64,000 bases of DNA from Azolla pinnata. Lineage: Eukaryota; Streptophyta; Polypodiopsida; Salviniales; Salviniaceae. The position numbers and the translations under genes were made by a program. Location: NCBI GenBank assembly GCA_037176905.1, contig JBBBWG010027091.1, positions 1 through 64,000 of the forward strand. Direction: 5' to 3'. The notes beneath the pieces are model-generated. The model saw nothing but the letters and a program-made list of their open reading frames with translations. It had not been told where the DNA came from and made no database searches. Shown in pieces: positions 60,601 through 64,000 of the stretch (position 1 is the stretch's first letter; every line of letters begins with the position of its first letter).

Positions 60601-63600
60601 TTACTGTAAAACTACCTGCCCTTGGCGTTTCATTAATTCCTATGCAGGTCAAACAGGTAAAAGACCCCATGGAGATTGTCAAGAAGGCTTTAATTAGCAG
60701 CAGTACAAATGGAAACTTGAGGGTGGAAGATATTCTGGATATAGCAAGGTCATTGGGTATAAATAATGATGAAAACATTGCAATGGTAGAAGAGATGATT
60801 GCTCGAGAAGCAGCAGCATCAGGAAAGATCAGTTTAGCGCTTGCCCTCTGCCTTCAATTAATGAAACGAGGCCATGGCCCTATATGGGATCTTTGTTCTG
60901 CTCTTGCCAGGGGTCCAGAGGTAGAAGGGATAACCCTGCAGTTACGAAAAGAACTTCTTGGATTTGCTCTAAGCTACTGCGATGAGGTTTCGGTTTGGCA
61001 ACTCCTCAACACTTGGAAACAGTTTGATCTTTTGAAGAGGTGCATTGAAGTTAAGGAGTCAACATCTTTGGCAGGTCCTATGGATGCATCTGATGCTAAG
61101 ATTCCTTGGGACGATGATAAAGTAGAAACCATGCAAGAGGAAAATAAATTTCTATGCAAAGTGGTAAGAGAACATAGCCAGGATGCCAAAGACGAGACGT
61201 TTTTATTGAGGGAAAGGAAGAAAATTTTACCTAGCCTTCGCTCTAGAATAACTTGGCTTTTGCAAGCTGCCGGAATGGATTTGACAGATCATCTTACCTG
61301 GAAGATGCATGATGCTTTGACTTTGAAGTCAGTGTCTACCATCCTTCTTGGGCTTGCACATACCAATCTTATCCCCAGAGATGAACTTGTGTGCTACCTT
61401 GCGCAAGCTGCCATGCTTGATATATCGAAAGACAATATAAGTCTGGTTGGTTGTGGTTACCTATTGAATATTGTAGATGACCAGAAAGCTATTGAGCTTT
61501 TAGAGAAGGAATTTGAAAACAGGAGAGATCTGGAAGAAACCTGCAAGGTTATGAATTTGGGCTTGATGTATGGCACTTTACAGTACACATTGAAAAATCC
61601 AAGCCAGAGCGCAAAACACCGAAGAGAGAAGTTGCGAATGACATTGAGACAATCTAAACACGATGTGGTTTCTGATGAAGGCATGTTATTATGATAATAC
61701 AGGATGCATTTTCAATGAATGCTATTCTTTAGCTATTTTTGAAGCTGTTTTTTGCACAGAGTTTCTGAGTTGGTACCCATTTTTGCTTTTGTAGGACCCC
61801 TGGAAGGGAATATATCCAATGTCTTAAACTTTTCCTGGAAGCAATGGCAGGCTAACATCTTGCATAAGCTTATTCTAATTGAGCATGCCATGGAGCTTGA
61901 GCCATTTTTCACAAATTTTAAACTGGATCATTTTGTGGGTGGTGATGAAGATTATGTAAAAGAAGTTATGCAATCGTTTGTAGACTCGGCAGAACTATTG
62001 AAGAATTCTGAGCCTCTGAATGCTAGCAAAGTTGATCGTTATCAGGTTCCACTGTGCCATTAATTATACAATTGCATAGAGTCATCTTTCTGAAGGGGAG
62101 ATGTTCTGCATACATTCTCTAATTGCTAATTTTTGGCTGATCGTCCTTGCAGACCACAGTCCAACTTTCCTGTGCCAAAATGAAAGATTTAAATGGTGGA
62201 GATATTAAGTTCAGCATAGATGCTTTAGCAGGAAGCTATCAAACAATGAAGAAATACATTAGCTACCTCAATTGGAAGGATAAGTGGATAGCTCTAGAAA
62301 CAGTATTTTCTGAAGCTACTAGAAGGTTTCTTGAAGATGATGAGGGCTACCATGTCAAGACTTTGCTCCGTTTCTGGGTGGTGGTATTTTCTGACGTTCT
62401 AGAAGGTGTGGAAGAAAATCCAAACGATAATTTTTCAAAAGAGGTTATTGAATCCTTTTCAGATCTCAGAAGTTGTTGCCAAACGTTTATGAACCTTATA
62501 GAGAAGAATGCTATCAGTGTGACTCAAGCTCGGGAAGTGGTTGATAAACTTCTAGGCCTAATCAAACGTGGTGAGATCAGGGAGAGGTTCCTTGAAGCAA
62601 TGGTATCATCTGGATGTTCTTTTCAATCTGTTGCATTTGTTCAGCATAATGCTTTGCAAAGCATGATTCTACACTATAGTATCACAAAATCAGACAACAT
62701 TCCAAACATCTATCATCAAGTGATTAGTTCAGCAATTGCTGCATGTGATGCCAAATGCTTTGACGAATACCATCTTCAGCTTGACTGTGCAATAAAAGCT
62801 ATATCATCATTGAGTGCCAATTTTGAGGCAGATGATGAGAACCTAAACAATCAATTGCAGGAAGTTCGCCGCGTTGTATGGGAAGCATTAAATAACTATG
62901 CAGAGAATAGAGCTCTCCCATCTAATTTGAGGGTATTCCTATTGAAGGTGCGTGAAGCTATTGTTTCTGAAAGAAAAGAGATTTCTGTGTCCAGTACTTT
63001 TGATGATTACCTACAAAAGCATGCAATTACATGGTTTGGATGGAAGCCGGTCACTGTCGGAATTGGGAAGAATCCATCTGTCCAACAAACGATTGTGGCT
63101 CTAAAGTCTACTGAGCTCGTATCTTCCTTTTGGCAAGATCTGGATGTTAAAGTGGAGGATCTCAATTCTGTGGACAGGGCAACAGCTGTTTTCAATGTTT
63201 TTGCAGGAAGGGTCAGTGTTGTTGAGCATGCAATTTTACTAGTAAGATTATTGGAAGGATGGATAGATCTCTTTGGGTGGGAAACAGATTCTAGGGAGGC
63301 AATTGAAACAACAGAGGCTAAGATAAACAAAGATGACAATATAAGCCCGAATGCTGAATGGTCCCAAGCTGATGGATGGGATGATGTGTGGGAAGATGAT
63401 GAAAAGCCAGTAGAGGCTGCTGGCGTTATTAATAATAGTGTACATGTGCTTCATGGATGCTGGATGATTGCATTTAAAAACCTCGCATTTTATGGAGATT
63501 TAGAGAGAATTCTTCAATCTCTTGACAAGCTGCAACCAACAAGTGGAAGGAGTCTTCTGACAGAACTAGAAAGCATTGAAATAGTGAATTGCTTTGCTGA

Positions 63601-64000
63601 ACAACACCCAAATTCAGCTCTGAAAGTTTCTCTGCTTGTGCCATATGAGAGTGTTCAAAATTATGCACTGGAAAATTTTGATCAAAAGTTAAAGAATGTT
63701 ATAAAAGAAGGAACAGTGATTGATGGCGACATCCTATCAGCAAAGGGAGCAATGCACATTGATGAATGTCTTCTCACACTTGTTTTGGCATCAGGGCATG
63801 TTACCACATGGGCAGACAACCCAAAATTTTCGACAGCATTTTGTTTACTGTCAGCTTCTGTCAGCTGCACTGTTGTCAAAGCCACACGTTCTTCATCTTC
63901 TTTTATGCTGAATGTCATATTGCCATCCTACATAGCCAACTTAATCATGGCAAGCCAATATGCAGTTGCAAGCGCCTTGATATTGCAACTTATTCGGATT
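54653..64000 (+). CDS. MIP2: MIP2 / NBAS-like subunit of the ER Dsl1 (NRZ) tethering complex, 3' end outside the window
   Basis: Exons 54653-54754, 55191-55239, 55504-55668, 56980-57175, 57249-57460, 57551-58595, 58688-59786, 59866-60225, 60522-61680, 61795-62045 and 62153 to the edge join in phase to 2162 residues so far; Arabidopsis MIP2 has ~2376. The N-terminus is a beta-propeller-like region (YFVASDDGNHVAVIDG, GYILCGVWLDGLNVF). The Sec39 domain follows: EWYTRRAAEIDHFSGQLENV, MDVIDAITVKLPALGVSLIP, KDPMEIVKKAL, EEMIAREAAASGKISLAL and GPIWDLCSALARGPEVEG. Late in the window comes ADGWDDVWEDDEKP, matching the acidic Trp-rich linker of MIP2, then LHGCWM and ALKVSLLVPYESV. MIP2 works with MAG2 and MIP1/ZW10 to tether Golgi-derived vesicles at the ER. 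The exon 9 donor is read as GC (GAAG|GCATGT at 61681), the only choice that keeps phase and similarity. Intron 55669-56979 shows nothing recognisable. Confidence 0.93.

Overview
This is a nuclear window from a land plant. Typical short GT-AG introns break up plant-type housekeeping genes: RIO2, UFD1, CTNNBL1, a theta glutathione transferase, CPP1/CDF1 and MIP2/NBAS. They sit with plant-only families: a PLS-type PPR protein, a callose synthase, a Dof factor and a CURLY FLAG LEAF1-like WW protein. A gene with clear similarity to the animal cilium-associated UPF0193/EVG1 (C22orf23) family points to a plant with motile sperm. A fern or lycophyte seems most likely and a bryophyte is possible; a flowering plant is unlikely. 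A PLS-type PPR protein would be unexpected in Marchantia. This placement is inference.

Layout. 106-3937 (+) RIO2 kinase, 11 exons. 4982-7336 (+) single-exon PPR. 9640-12307 (+) CPP1/CDF1, 5 exons. 15273-17381 (-) CFL1-like WW/zinc-ribbon protein, 2 exons. 21516-23858 (+) UFD1, 9 coding exons. 25171-28614 (-) CTNNBL1, 8 exons. 31351-33786 (+) theta-class GST, 7 exons. 36205-42356 (-) callose synthase of the few-intron CalS11/12 type, 2 exons. 44775-47658 (-) UPF0193/EVG1 homologue, 7 exons. 50036-52936 (+) very long Dof factor. 54653 to the right edge (+) MIP2/NBAS-Sec39 gene, 3' end outside the window. I joined the exons by hand. In every multi-exon model the reading phase closes, and where I know the family the total length matches it.

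The genes do not form one pathway. They include ribosome maturation (RIO2), organelle RNA work (PPR), chlorophyll synthesis support (CPP1), ERAD (UFD1), ER-Golgi tethering (MIP2), spliceosome (CTNNBL1), detoxification (GST), wall defence (callose synthase), cilia (EVG1) and transcriptional control (Dof, CFL1-like).

The intergenic DNA is unusually rich in micro- and minisatellites. Several arrays upstream of genes are tandem copies of known plant cis-elements: G-boxes before the CFL1-like gene, heat-shock elements before the GST, W-boxes before the callose synthase, and telo-boxes between EVG1 and Dof. This repeated pattern is the most interesting feature of the window. I recognised no intact transposon, retroelement, tRNA, rRNA or CRISPR array. 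There is one 100-base assembly gap (48368-48467), inside the telo-box array.
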